Of a stretch of DNA of 64,000 nt, positions 48,763-57,531 are shown in pieces (the first letter of the stretch is position 1; each line of letters opens with the position of its first letter). Origin of the DNA: Caballeronia sp. INDeC2 (GTDB taxonomy: Bacteria; Pseudomonadota; Gammaproteobacteria; Burkholderiales; Burkholderiaceae); the NCBI RefSeq assembly GCF_023631325.1, contig NZ_JALQDG010000004.1:35091-99090 (forward strand). The letters are read 5' to 3'. A program made the translations under genes and the position numbers. Under the pieces are notes generated by a model. It was not told the DNA's origin and made no database searches. It saw only the letters and a program-made list of their open reading frames with translations.

Positions 48763-50028
48763 GTGCTGCACCAAATCATCGACCGCAGGTTAGCCGGCAA
48801 GAACAAGAGCATCGCCAACCGCGAACGCTTCCTGCGACGCGTCAAGAGTTACATTCGCCGCGCGGTTTCCGACGCGGTGCGCGATCGCAGCATCAAAGAC
48901 ATTCAAAGCACGCAGAGCATCACCATTCCAAAGAAGGACATCTCCGAGCCCTCGTTCCGTCACGGACCGGGCGGCAAGCGCGAGTATGTGCATCCGGGCA
49001 ACGCCGATTACATTCGCGGCGACAAGATTCCGCGTCCGCCGGGCGGCGCGGGCGGCGGCGGCAAGAGCGCAAGCAACGAGGGCGAAGGGCAGGACGATTT
49101 CGTCTTCGAGCTGTCGCGCGAAGAATTCATGCAGTACTTCTTCGACGATCTCGAGCTGCCGCGCCTCGTCAAGACGCAACTGCTCGCCGTGCCGACCTGG
49201 AAGAACGTGCGCGCGGGCTGGGCGGCGGAAGGCACGCCGAACAACATCGACGTGGTCAGATCGCTGCGCAGCGCGCTCGGACGGCGCATCGCGCTCGGCT
49301 GGCCGCTCGCGTCGCAGTTGCGCGAAATGGAGCGCCAGCTCGAGCAGCTGAAGGCGGAGAACGCCGACCCGGAAGAGATCGCCCGACTCGAAGCGGACAT
49401 CGTCGTCATGCAGGGGCGGATCACGCGCATTCCGTTCATCGATCCGTTCGATCTGCGCTACATCAATCGCGTGAAGCAGCCGACGCCATCGAGCAAAGCG
49501 GTGATGTTCTGCCTGATGGACGTCTCCGGTTCGATGGACGAGCAACGCAAGGACTTGTCCAAGCGCTTCTTCATCCTCCTGTATCTGTTCCTGCAACGGA
49601 ACTACGAGAAGATCGAAGTCGTGTTCATCCGGCACCATACGCGCGCCGAGGAAGTGGACGAAGACACGTTCTTCCATTCGACCGAAAGCGGCGGCACGGT
49701 GGTGTCGAGCGCGCTCGAACTCATGAAGAAGATCATGGACGAGCGTTACTCGCCGACTGAATGGAACATTTACGGCGCGCAGGCATCGGACGGCGACAAC
49801 TGGACGGACGATTCCCCGAAGTGCCGCAGGCTGCTCTCGGAAGACATCCTGCCGAAGGTCCGGTATTTTGCCTATATTCAAGTTGCGCCGGAGGAGCAAA
49901 ATCTCTGGTTGGAGTATGCTCAGTTAGCGATGCGCGCGCCCGAACTGGCCATGAAGAAAGTCGATTCGGCGGCGGACATCTATCCGGTGTTCCGCGAGCT
50001 GTTCGAAAAGCAGCAGGCGGCCGCATGA
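48763..50028 (+). CDS. YeaH/YhbH family VWA-domain protein
   Basis: A 421-residue protein of the DUF444 family. The N-terminal half is basic and includes a glycine-rich stretch PPGGAGGGGKS (about 92-102). The C-terminal half is a von Willebrand A-like domain with the metal site MDVSGSMDE near 253-261. Family members are co-encoded with PrkA and SpoVR, and the trio is thought to act together in starvation signalling; the exact biochemistry is unknown. The start is a GTG with GGGAGA upstream. A 217-bp gap separates it from prkA. Confidence 0.93.
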   Translation: MLHQIIDRRLAGKNKSIANRERFLRRVKSYIRRAVSDAVRDRSIKDIQSTQSITIPKKDISEPSFRHGPGGKREYVHPGNADYIRGDKIPRPPGGAGGGGKSASNEGEGQDDFVFELSREEFMQYFFDDLELPRLVKTQLLAVPTWKNVRAGWAAEGTPNNIDVVRSLRSALGRRIALGWPLASQLREMERQLEQLKAENADPEEIARLEADIVVMQGRITRIPFIDPFDLRYINRVKQPTPSSKAVMFCLMDVSGSMDEQRKDLSKRFFILLYLFLQRNYEKIEVVFIRHHTRAEEVDEDTFFHSTESGGTVVSSALELMKKIMDERYSPTEWNIYGAQASDGDNWTDDSPKCRRLLSEDILPKVRYFAYIQVAPEEQNLWLEYAQLAMRAPELAMKKVDSAADIYPVFRELFEKQQAAA

Positions 50029-50165
50029 CGACACGGCCTTGGCACAACGAGACGCGTGGGTATCAGCTGGAAGGCACGGACGATCGTGCGTCTTCCAGGC
50101 TGGGACCTGAAGCAGGGCAACGCAAGGCGTCCGCAGAGATGGACGAGGCGCACGAGGAAGGCAGA

Positions 50166-51689
50166 ATGAATGTTTCGGAGAAGCGGCGACCGCTGCCGTG
50201 CCCGTCGGACTGGAGCGTCGAGCTGATCGAGGAGTACGACGCCGAGATTTCGCGCGTCGCGAACGGTTACGGTCTCGACACCTATCCCATTCAGCTCGAA
50301 ATCATCAGCTCCGAGCAGATGATGGACGCGTATGCGTCCGTCGGCATGCCGGTGAATTATCGGCACTGGTCGTTCGGCAAGCATTTTCTCGCGACCGAGA
50401 AAGGCTATCGGCGCGGGCAAATGGGCCTCGCGTACGAGATCGTCATCAATTCCAATCCCTGCATCGCGTATCTCATGGAAGAGAACACCATGACGATGCA
50501 GGCACTCGTGATCGCGCACGCGGCCTACGGACACAACTCGTTTTTCAAGGGCAATTATCTTTTCAGGCTCTGGACGGACGCGCATGCGATCATCGATTAC
50601 CTCGTCTACGCGAAGAATTACATCGCGGAATGCGAGGAGCGGTATGGGTTGGATCGCGTCGAAGAACTGCTCGACTCGTGCCACGCGCTCATGAACTACG
50701 GCGTCGATCGCTACAAGCGGCCGCAAAAGCTGTCGCTGGCGAAGGAAGCGGCGATGCGGCGCGAGCGCGAAGCGTATCTGCAATCGCAGGTCAACGAATT
50801 GTGGCGCACGCTGCCGAAGGGCAAGGAGCCTTCGCCGGAGGAAATCGAAAGCCGCTATCCGCCGGAGCCGCAGGAAAATCTGCTGTACTTCGCGGAGAAA
50901 AACGCGCCCTTGCTGGAGCCGTGGGAGCGCGAAGTCATCCGCATCGTGCGCAAGATCGGCCAGTATTTCTATCCACAGCGGCAGACGCAGGTCATGAACG
51001 AAGGCTGGGCGACGTTCTGGCACTACACCCTGCTCAACACGCTCTACAACGAAGGCCGTCTCGAAGACAGCTTCATGATGGAGTTTCTGCATTCGCATTC
51101 GAACGTCGTGTATCAGCCGCCGGTGACGAAGCCGTATTACAGCGGCATCAATCCGTACGCGCTCGGCTTTTCGATGATGAGCGATATCCGCCGCATCTGC
51201 GAAAACCCGACGGACGAAGATCGCGAGTGGTTCCCGGACCTCGCGGGCAGCGACTGGCTGGAGTCCTTGCACTACGCGATGCGTAACTTCAAGGACGAAA
51301 GCTTCATTGCGCAATATCTGTCGCCGCATCTGATTCGCGAGATGCGCCTGTTCTCGATTCTCGACGACGACATGCGCGACGCGCTCGAAGTGTCGGCGAT
51401 CCATGACGGCAGCGGGTATCGCTATGTTCGTCAGGCGCTGTCGCGGCAGTACGACATTCATCATCGCGAGCCGAACATTCAGGTGTATTCGGTGAACACG
51501 CGCGGCGATCGCAGTCTGACGCTGCGTCACTTCATGACCGACAATCGCCATCTCTCCAACGACAGCGACGAAGTCCTCAAGCACATGGCGCGCTTGTGGC
51601 AGTTCGACGTCTATCTGGAAAGCGTCGATGAAAACGGCACCGTGAGGAAGCGCTTCGAGTGCCGGTACGTGGCGCCGCATACGCGCTGA
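50166..51689 (+). CDS. SpoVR family protein (YcgB type)
   Basis: A 507-residue cytoplasmic protein matching the E. coli YcgB length. Its central region holds HAAYGHNSFFKGNYLFRLW and NEGWATFWHYTLLN, with histidine and glutamate residues that look like a metal site. A C-terminal domain carries SGYRYVRQALSRQYDI. A GAGGAAGGCAG site just upstream of 50166 fixes the start; an ATG at 50025 overlapping the yeaH stop is in frame but would add 47 poorly structured residues. Third gene of the PrkA unit, followed by a strong terminator. Confidence 0.94.
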   Translation: MNVSEKRRPLPCPSDWSVELIEEYDAEISRVANGYGLDTYPIQLEIISSEQMMDAYASVGMPVNYRHWSFGKHFLATEKGYRRGQMGLAYEIVINSNPCIAYLMEENTMTMQALVIAHAAYGHNSFFKGNYLFRLWTDAHAIIDYLVYAKNYIAECEERYGLDRVEELLDSCHALMNYGVDRYKRPQKLSLAKEAAMRREREAYLQSQVNELWRTLPKGKEPSPEEIESRYPPEPQENLLYFAEKNAPLLEPWEREVIRIVRKIGQYFYPQRQTQVMNEGWATFWHYTLLNTLYNEGRLEDSFMMEFLHSHSNVVYQPPVTKPYYSGINPYALGFSMMSDIRRICENPTDEDREWFPDLAGSDWLESLHYAMRNFKDESFIAQYLSPHLIREMRLFSILDDDMRDALEVSAIHDGSGYRYVRQALSRQYDIHHREPNIQVYSVNTRGDRSLTLRHFMTDNRHLSNDSDEVLKHMARLWQFDVYLESVDENGTVRKRFECRYVAPHTR

Positions 51690-51698
51690 ACTCCGCAC

Positions 51699-51726
51699 AA
51701 CCGGCGCCCGAGAGCGCCGGTTTTTT
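51699..51726 (+). terminator. Intrinsic terminator of the prkA-yeaH-spoVR unit
   Basis: A perfect 9-bp stem (AACCGGCGC / GCGCCGGTT) with a 6-nt loop runs into TTTTTT, 10 bp past the spoVR stop. The minus-strand side has no T tract, so the convergent AI-2E family gene may end differently. Confidence 0.85.
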
Positions 51727-51733
51727 ATTGCGG

Positions 51734-52789
51734 CTACTGCTTGCTGGCCTCGTCCTGCGAAAAGAGATCCCAACTCGCCATGAACAGCGCCGCCACCAGC
51801 GGCCCGATCACGAAGCCGTTGATGCCGAAGAGCGCCATTCCGCCGAGCGTCGAGATGAGCACGACCCAGTCGGGCATCTTCGTGTCCTTGCCGACGAGGA
51901 TCGGACGCAACACGTTATCCACGAGCCCGATCACCACGACGCAGAACACGACGAGAATCAGCCCTTTGATGATCTGCCCGGTCATGAAGAAATAGACCGC
52001 CGCGGGCACCCAGATGATCGCCGCCCCGACCGCGGGCAACAGCGAAAGGAAGCCCATCAGCACGCCCCATAACAGCGAGCCGTTGATGCCCAGGATCCAG
52101 AAGATCACGCCGCCGAGAAATCCCTGAACCGCCGCGACCGCGATGTTCCCCTTGACCGTCGCGCGCACGACCGTCGTGAACTTCACGATCAGATGCTGCT
52201 TGGGCTCCGGATCGAGCGGAATCGCACGGCGGATGCGCCGGCCGATCTCGCCGCCGTCGCGCAGCAGGAAGAACACGAGGTACAGCATCACGCCGAAGCT
52301 CACGACGAACTGGAACGTGTTCTGCCCGATCGAGAGCGCCTGCGTCGCGGCGAACTGGCTGATCTGCGCCGCGCCTTCCATCAGCTTGCGCTGCACGCCG
52401 GCGATGTCGTCGAGCCCGAAACGCCCGAGCAATTGCTGCGCCGATGCGGGCAGCGCATGGAGGACGTGCTGGAAATACAGGCCGAAATTCAGCTCGCCGC
52501 TCTTGATGCGCGCATAGACGAGCGCGACTTCCTGAACGAGCGTCACCGCGACGAGCGCCAGCGGAATGATGACGATGAGGATCGCGGCGGCCAGCGTCGT
52601 CAACGCGGCGAGATTGCGGCGCTTGCCGAAGCGCGCGGCGAGATAGCGCTGCATCGGCTGGAACAGGATCGCGAGAATCGCGCCCCAGAAGATCGCACCG
52701 AAAAACGGCAGCAGCACCCACGCGAGCGCGAGCGTCACGGCGAACAGCAAGATATGGAAGAAACTCTGATGGACGGTGTGATTATTCAT
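51734..52789 (-). CDS. AI-2E family transporter (TqsA/PerM/YdiK type)
   Basis: An inner-membrane protein of 351 residues with about eight hydrophobic helices. The family is named after the autoinducer-2 exporter TqsA, but most members have other or unknown cargo. Marker segments are FWGAILAILFQPMQRYLA near 35-52, the hydrophobic LLWGVLMGFLSLLPAVGAAI, and DNVLRPILVGK near the end. The start at 52789 (MNNHTVHQSFF) was chosen; an upstream open extension of 40 residues is Arg/Pro-rich and unlike a membrane protein N-terminus. Confidence 0.88.
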   Translation of the reverse strand: MNNHTVHQSFFHILLFAVTLALAWVLLPFFGAIFWGAILAILFQPMQRYLAARFGKRRNLAALTTLAAAILIVIIPLALVAVTLVQEVALVYARIKSGELNFGLYFQHVLHALPASAQQLLGRFGLDDIAGVQRKLMEGAAQISQFAATQALSIGQNTFQFVVSFGVMLYLVFFLLRDGGEIGRRIRRAIPLDPEPKQHLIVKFTTVVRATVKGNIAVAAVQGFLGGVIFWILGINGSLLWGVLMGFLSLLPAVGAAIIWVPAAVYFFMTGQIIKGLILVVFCVVVIGLVDNVLRPILVGKDTKMPDWVVLISTLGGMALFGINGFVIGPLVAALFMASWDLFSQDEASKQ

Positions 52790-53068
52790 TGGCGACCAAT
52801 AGGGGCAGGCGAGAGGGCGGAGACCAGTCGCGGCCGGCCATGCTAGCACGGCCCTTCGAATGGCTTTCACGCTCTGATTCGAGCAAGAATTCGTCCAAGG
52901 GTTCGACATGAATCCGCCGTCGTTCGATTGTCGCTGGAGCCAAGCGCCCCGAGTCGACTAAAATCCGGCTTCCAATCCTTGCGGATGGCTTTCCTCCCCA
53001 ACGGCAAGCAGAGGCGGGCGAACGACCCGATCGTTCGTGCGCGATCATTCCGCTCTACGCATCGAACA

Positions 53069-53944
53069 ATGAATCCTGGCGTCATCTACGCATTCTCGGC
53101 CTTCGCCATCTGGGGCCTTTTCCCGATCTACTTCAAAGCCTTGCATTCGATCGGCGCGGTCGAGATGCTCGCGCATCGCATGGCATGGTCGATGGTCTTC
53201 CTGCTCCTCGTCATGACCGTGCGCCGTCAATGGAAGTGGCTCGGTCCCGTCTTGCGCGACAGGCGACTGCTCGCGCGCTTCGCCGCGAGCGCCGTGCTGC
53301 TGTCGGCGAACTGGGGCATCTATATCTGGGCGGTGAACGACGGACGCATCGTCGAGGCGAGCCTCGGCTACTTCATCAATCCGCTCGTCAACGTGCTCTT
53401 TGGGATGGCGTTCCTGCACGAGCGGCTGCGTCCGGTGCAATGGATCGCGGTGACGATCGCAGCGCTCGGCGTGCTGTGGCTCACGTGGGTGAACGGCGCG
53501 CCGCCGTGGATCAGCCTGGCGCTCGCGCTGACGTTCGGCGGCTACGGGCTTCTGCGCAAGACCGCGTCGCTCGGCGCGCTCGAGGGTCTCACGCTCGAAA
53601 CGATGCTGCTGTGTCCTGTCGCGCTGCTTTATCTCTTCTTTCTGAGTTCGCACGGCGGCAGCGGCTTCGCGCATGCGTCGTTCGACGTGAAATTGCTGCT
53701 CGCCGCGGCCGGGCCTGTGACCGCGGTGCCGCTCTTGCTGTTCGCGGCGGGCGCGCGGCGAATTCCGCTATCGATGCTCGGGCTCATCCAGTACATCACG
53801 CCGACGCTGCAATTGCTGATCGGCGTCGTGATCTATCAGGAATTTTTTGGGCACGATCAGTTGATCGGCTACGGCGCGATCTGGGCCGCCCTCGCGATCT
53901 ACTCGCTCGAAGGCTTTTATCGCGCGCGCGCGGCCCGTGTCTGA
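53069..53944 (+). CDS. rarD: EamA-family permease RarD
   Basis: A ten-helix inner-membrane transporter of the drug/metabolite superfamily, 291 residues, made of two EamA repeats. RarD marks are GVIYAFSAFAIWGLFPIYFK at the N-terminus, SANWGIYIWAVNDGRIVEAS and LGLIQYITPTLQLLIGVVIY. The transported compound is unknown; E. coli RarD was named as a chloramphenicol-sensitivity locus. The frame is open upstream, but this ATG begins the first membrane helix directly. It is convergent with the aldo/keto reductase gene, with only 8 bp between stops. Confidence 0.92.
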   Translation: MNPGVIYAFSAFAIWGLFPIYFKALHSIGAVEMLAHRMAWSMVFLLLVMTVRRQWKWLGPVLRDRRLLARFAASAVLLSANWGIYIWAVNDGRIVEASLGYFINPLVNVLFGMAFLHERLRPVQWIAVTIAALGVLWLTWVNGAPPWISLALALTFGGYGLLRKTASLGALEGLTLETMLLCPVALLYLFFLSSHGGSGFAHASFDVKLLLAAAGPVTAVPLLLFAAGARRIPLSMLGLIQYITPTLQLLIGVVIYQEFFGHDQLIGYGAIWAALAIYSLEGFYRARAARV

Positions 53945-53952
53945 AACAACGA

Positions 53953-54948
53953 TCAGCGCAACGCGTCGCCGAAACGATATTCCACCGTCGCCTCGTCGAG
54001 CTTCGCCTTGATTTCCGGGTCGATGGGCTGATCGACGGCCGCGAGCGTCTCGTTCAACTGATCGGGCCGGCTCGCACCGATGATCGCCGAGGTCACCGCC
54101 GGATTCGCCAGCACCCACGCGAGCGCCGTGCTCGCGAGCGAACGTCCCGTGGGCGCGACGATCTCGTTGATCCGCTCGATCGTATGAAACTCGCGCTCGT
54201 GCCAGTAACGCTGCGTGTACATTGCGCCCGCCTTGCCGACCGCGCCGGTGAAGCGGCCTTCGCTCGGGCCGGCATCGAAGCGGTGTTTGCCCGTCAGCAA
54301 GCCGCCCGCCAGCGGGTTGTACGGAATCACGGCGAGACCTTCCTCGGTCGCGAGCGGCAGCAATTCGCGCTCGATCTGTCGAAACAGCAGGTTGTAACGC
54401 GGCTGAACGGAAACGAAGCGGGCGACGCGCAGCACGTCCGAGCGGCCGAGCGCACGCGCGAGCCGGTACGCCAGAAAATTCGATACGCCGATATAGCGCG
54501 CCTTGCCTTGCCGCACGATGGTATCGAGCGCCTCGAGCATCTCGTCGAGCGGCGTGTCGTGATCGTCGTTATGGAGCTGGTAGAGGTCGACGTAATCCGT
54601 GTCGAGCCGTTTCAGCGAGGCGTCGATCGCATCGAGCAGATGCTTGCGCGATGCGCCCTTGTGCCACGCGAGCGGCCCCATTTCATGCACGGCCTTGGTC
54701 GCGAGAATGTAGTCGTCGCGACGGCCCTTGAGCCAGCGGCCGACGATCTCCTCGGTGCGGCCCGCGAGATCGTGCCCGCTGCCGAGCGGGTAGACGTTCG
54801 CCGTGTCGATGAAATTGACGCCCGCGTCGGCTGCGCGGTCCATGATGCTGCGCGACACGTCTTCCTCGGTCTGCAGGCCGAACGTCATCGTGCCGAGCGT
54901 GAGACGCGAAACGGTGAGACCGGTATTGCCGAATTTGCGGTATTGCAC
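53953..54948 (-). CDS. Aldo/keto reductase
   Basis: An NADPH-dependent carbonyl reductase of 331 residues with a TIM barrel. The catalytic tetrad is visible: Asp and Tyr in FIDTANVYPLG (near 46-53), Lys in ATKAVHEMG near 84 and His in DLYQLHNDD near 125. The C-terminal NADP-binding segment SAIIGASRPDQL is intact. The long loops resemble the YajO/IolS-like subgroup. The substrate cannot be read from sequence. It lies 55 bp downstream of the MFS gene on the same strand and may share its transcript. Confidence 0.9.
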   Translation of the reverse strand: MQYRKFGNTGLTVSRLTLGTMTFGLQTEEDVSRSIMDRAADAGVNFIDTANVYPLGSGHDLAGRTEEIVGRWLKGRRDDYILATKAVHEMGPLAWHKGASRKHLLDAIDASLKRLDTDYVDLYQLHNDDHDTPLDEMLEALDTIVRQGKARYIGVSNFLAYRLARALGRSDVLRVARFVSVQPRYNLLFRQIERELLPLATEEGLAVIPYNPLAGGLLTGKHRFDAGPSEGRFTGAVGKAGAMYTQRYWHEREFHTIERINEIVAPTGRSLASTALAWVLANPAVTSAIIGASRPDQLNETLAAVDQPIDPEIKAKLDEATVEYRFGDALR

Positions 54949-55003
54949 GGTTGCGCTCCAGAAGAAAACGGTTTCGTTGGGACCGTCAGGATAGCCGCAC
55001 GCG

Positions 55004-56389
55004 TCAGGACGTGCCGGCGCGGGCGGGTGCGACGCCTTGCGGCGCGGAATCGAGATAGCGGAACACGACGCCCGACAGCAGCGTCACCACGCCCATGCAG
55101 ACGAAGCTCAGTCTGAAGCCGGTCGCGGTCGAGAACGGTCCCTGGAACAACTGCACGAGCGAGCCGCCGATCGACACGCCCAGGCCGATCGCGAGCATCT
55201 GCACCATCGAGAAGAGGCTGTTGCCGCTGCCGGCATCCTTGATCGAGAGGCCTTTGAGCGTGACGCTGTTCATCGCGGCGAACTGCATCGAGTTGCACGC
55301 GCCGAACACGACGAGAATCGCGATTTCGACGACGAGCGGCAACTTCGGCGAGAAGAGCGCGAACGCGACGATCGACGCGCCCACGAGCGCCGTGTTCACG
55401 AGGAGGAACATGTCGTAGCCGTAGCGCTTCACGAGTTGCGCGATCCAGCGCTTGCTCAGCGTTCCGGCGATGGCTATCGGCAGCATCATCAACCCCGAAT
55501 GCAGCGGGCTGTAGCCGAGCTCGAGCTGCATCAGAAGCGGCAGCAGGAAGGGCACTGCGCTCGAACCGATACGGCACAGCAGATTGCCGATCAGCCCGAC
55601 GCTGAAATTCGGCTCATGGAAGAGCGCGAGATGAAAGAGCGGGTTGCGCTTGTGCCGCGCGTAGGGAACATACGCGAACGCCGACACCGCCGCGAGCGCG
55701 AAAAGCGCGGCGGATACCGCGCCGCGATGCGTCTCCACGGGACTGTCGAGCGCGAGCGAAAACGACACCATGCACATCGACAGCAATCCGCAGCCGACGA
55801 AGTCGAAGGGCGGCGCATCGTGCAGCGTGTCGTTCGGCAGAAAGCGCTGCACCGCGTAGAGGCCCACCGCGCCGATCGGCACGTTGATCAGGAAGATCCA
55901 GTGCCAGGAAAACGACTCGACGAACCAGCCGCCGAGCGTCGGGCCGAGAATCGGGCCGACCTGGCCGGCGACGGAGATCATCGCGAGCGCGGAGACATAG
56001 GCTTCGCCGGAGACGGCGCGCAGCACGGCAAGACGGCCGATCGGCAGCAGCATCGAACCGCCGATGCCTTGCAGCACGCGCGCGAGCACGAGCTGGTTCA
56101 GCGAATGCGCGCCCGCGCAAGCGAGCGAGCCGATGACGAAGAGTGAGATCGAGACGAGATAGACGCGGCGCGTGCCGAAGCGGTCGGCGAGCCAGCCGGA
56201 AGCGGGCGTGAAGAGCGCCATCGTGAGCGTGTAGGCGACGACGATCGACTGCATCGCGAGCGGCGCGGCGTGGAGGCTGCGCGCGATGGAAGGCAGCGCC
56301 GTGTTCACGATAGTCGTGTCGAGCGCCTGCATGAAGAAGCCCACGGCGACAATCCAGAGCAATGCCGTGTGCGAAGTACTTTTGGTCAT
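55004..56389 (-). CDS. MFS multidrug-type transporter, DHA2 family (MdtD-like)
   Basis: A 461-residue proton-driven exporter with about 14 membrane helices. The first helix motif MQALDTTIVNTALPSIA and motif A GWLADRFGTRRV are canonical for the DHA2 group, with motif C near GQVGPILGPTLGGWFV. It closely resembles E. coli MdtD over the first 200 residues. The start at 56389 (MTKSTSH) was chosen; the open frame extends 20 codons upstream. It is divergent from a LysR-type gene that probably regulates it. Confidence 0.9.
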   Translation of the reverse strand: MTKSTSHTALLWIVAVGFFMQALDTTIVNTALPSIARSLHAAPLAMQSIVVAYTLTMALFTPASGWLADRFGTRRVYLVSISLFVIGSLACAGAHSLNQLVLARVLQGIGGSMLLPIGRLAVLRAVSGEAYVSALAMISVAGQVGPILGPTLGGWFVESFSWHWIFLINVPIGAVGLYAVQRFLPNDTLHDAPPFDFVGCGLLSMCMVSFSLALDSPVETHRGAVSAALFALAAVSAFAYVPYARHKRNPLFHLALFHEPNFSVGLIGNLLCRIGSSAVPFLLPLLMQLELGYSPLHSGLMMLPIAIAGTLSKRWIAQLVKRYGYDMFLLVNTALVGASIVAFALFSPKLPLVVEIAILVVFGACNSMQFAAMNSVTLKGLSIKDAGSGNSLFSMVQMLAIGLGVSIGGSLVQLFQGPFSTATGFRLSFVCMGVVTLLSGVVFRYLDSAPQGVAPARAGTS

Positions 56390-56470
56390 GTGGGAAGCGG
56401 GGTTGCGGGTCGTCGCGCGACGAAGAAAGCCGTTTGAAAACAAGCCCATCGCGAGATAGATGAAATCTTA

Positions 56471-56487
56471 ATGACTTACGGAGTCAT
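56471..56487. promoter_or_regulatory. Palindrome ATGACT-5-AGTCAT between the MFS and LysR genes
   Basis: A perfect 6-bp inverted repeat with a 5-nt centre lies midway in the 153-bp divergent region. Location suggests an operator for the adjacent LysR regulator. The T-to-A spacing is 13 rather than the classic 11, so this is tentative. Confidence 0.35.
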
Positions 56488-56521
56488 CGGGAAGCCCGCT
56501 AACCGCATTGACTGTCATCGC

Positions 56522-56538
56522 CATTGCCGATAACAATG
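56522..56538. promoter_or_regulatory. LysR-type T-N11-A box upstream of the LysR gene
   Basis: CATTG-7-CAATG is an inverted repeat with the exact T-N11-A geometry of LysR-type boxes. It ends 5 nt before the LysR start codon, a position suited to autorepression and to control of the divergent MFS gene. Confidence 0.5.
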
Positions 56539-56542
56539 ACGC

Positions 56543-57403
56543 ATGCTCAATCCAGTCTGGCTGAACACGTTCGCGACCGTGGCCGCGTCGCACAGCTTCA
56601 CCGATGCTGGGCGGCAACTCGGCCTCCGGCAATCCAGCGTGTCGGAGCATATCCGGCGTCTGGAAGAGAGCGTCGGGCGGCGCTTGCTCGTGCGCGACAC
56701 GCACTCGCTCGCGCTCACCGCCGACGGCGAAGCGATGCTCGTCCACGCTCGCGTCATCCTCGAAGCGATGGCGCACGCGCAGTCGCAATTCAGCTCGCCG
56801 CGTCTGCGCGGACGCGTGCGGCTCGGCTCATCGGACGATATCGCGCTCGGGCCGTTGCCGAGCGTGCTCGCGGCGTTTCGTGACACGCATCCGGACGTCG
56901 AACTGGAAATCACCATCGGCATGACGGGGCGCCTCTATCAGATGGTCGACGCGGGCGAGCTCGATCTCGCGGTCGGCAAGCGGCGTATCGGCGATGCGCG
57001 CGGCATGCGGCTCTTTTCCGGGCGGCTCGAATGGCTCGCGAAGCCCGGCACCATCGTCGATACGAGCGGGCCGCTTCCGCTCATCCTCGTGTCGGAACCG
57101 AGCGTCACGCGCGGCGTCGTGCTCGATTCGCTCGCGATGACCGGCGCGAGCTGGCAGATGGTTTGCACGAGCAGCAGCCACGCAGGCTGCATCGCCGCGG
57201 CGCGTGGCGGACTCGGCTTGACGGTGCGTTCGCATTTTCTCGCGGCCCGGGGATTGGCCGCGCCCGTCAATCGCGCGGAACTGCCCGAATTGCCCGAAGT
57301 CGAGTTCATCGCGTTCGGAGCGAAACATCTGAGCCGTCCGGCCGAAACCTTGCTACAGCTTCTCGAAAACAGCGACTTGCGCGGCGAGTGGGACGGCGAA
57401 TGA
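56543..57403 (+). CDS. LysR-family transcriptional regulator
   Basis: A 286-residue LysR-type regulator. The N-terminal winged helix-turn-helix includes FATVAASHSFTDAGRQLGLR and SSVSEHIRRLEESVGRRLL, and a LysR substrate domain starts at about residue 90. Divergent placement to the MdtD-like exporter gene implies regulation of that gene, and the tannase-type esterase gene downstream (129 bp) could also be a target. The inducer is unknown; given the esterase, an aromatic compound is possible but not demonstrated. Confidence 0.93.
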   Translation: MLNPVWLNTFATVAASHSFTDAGRQLGLRQSSVSEHIRRLEESVGRRLLVRDTHSLALTADGEAMLVHARVILEAMAHAQSQFSSPRLRGRVRLGSSDDIALGPLPSVLAAFRDTHPDVELEITIGMTGRLYQMVDAGELDLAVGKRRIGDARGMRLFSGRLEWLAKPGTIVDTSGPLPLILVSEPSVTRGVVLDSLAMTGASWQMVCTSSSHAGCIAAARGGLGLTVRSHFLAARGLAAPVNRAELPELPEVEFIAFGAKHLSRPAETLLQLLENSDLRGEWDGE

Positions 57404-57494
57404 AAGCGAAAGCAGGCGTACGCGAGGGTAGAGACGCGGGTTGTGCCGCTGCAACGACCGGCAGATCCGAATGGCTATCGTAAATCGGTTCTTA

Positions 57495-57500
57495 TATATT
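57495..57500 (+). promoter_or_regulatory. Probable -10 box of the esterase gene
   Basis: TATATT within the AT-rich stretch CTTATATATT lies 32 bp upstream of the chosen GTG start. No clear -35 hexamer is seen. It argues against the TTG at 57499, which would lie within the promoter. Confidence 0.4.
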
Positions 57501-57531
57501 GTGCGGCGATCGAAGTAGCCACTTCCAAGAC

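Noticed and set aside
57499..57531. TTG start for the esterase, adding 11 residues
   Set aside because: The codon lies in a TATATT -10-like element, and the extra residues would spoil the signal-peptide N-region; GTG at 57532 is preferred.
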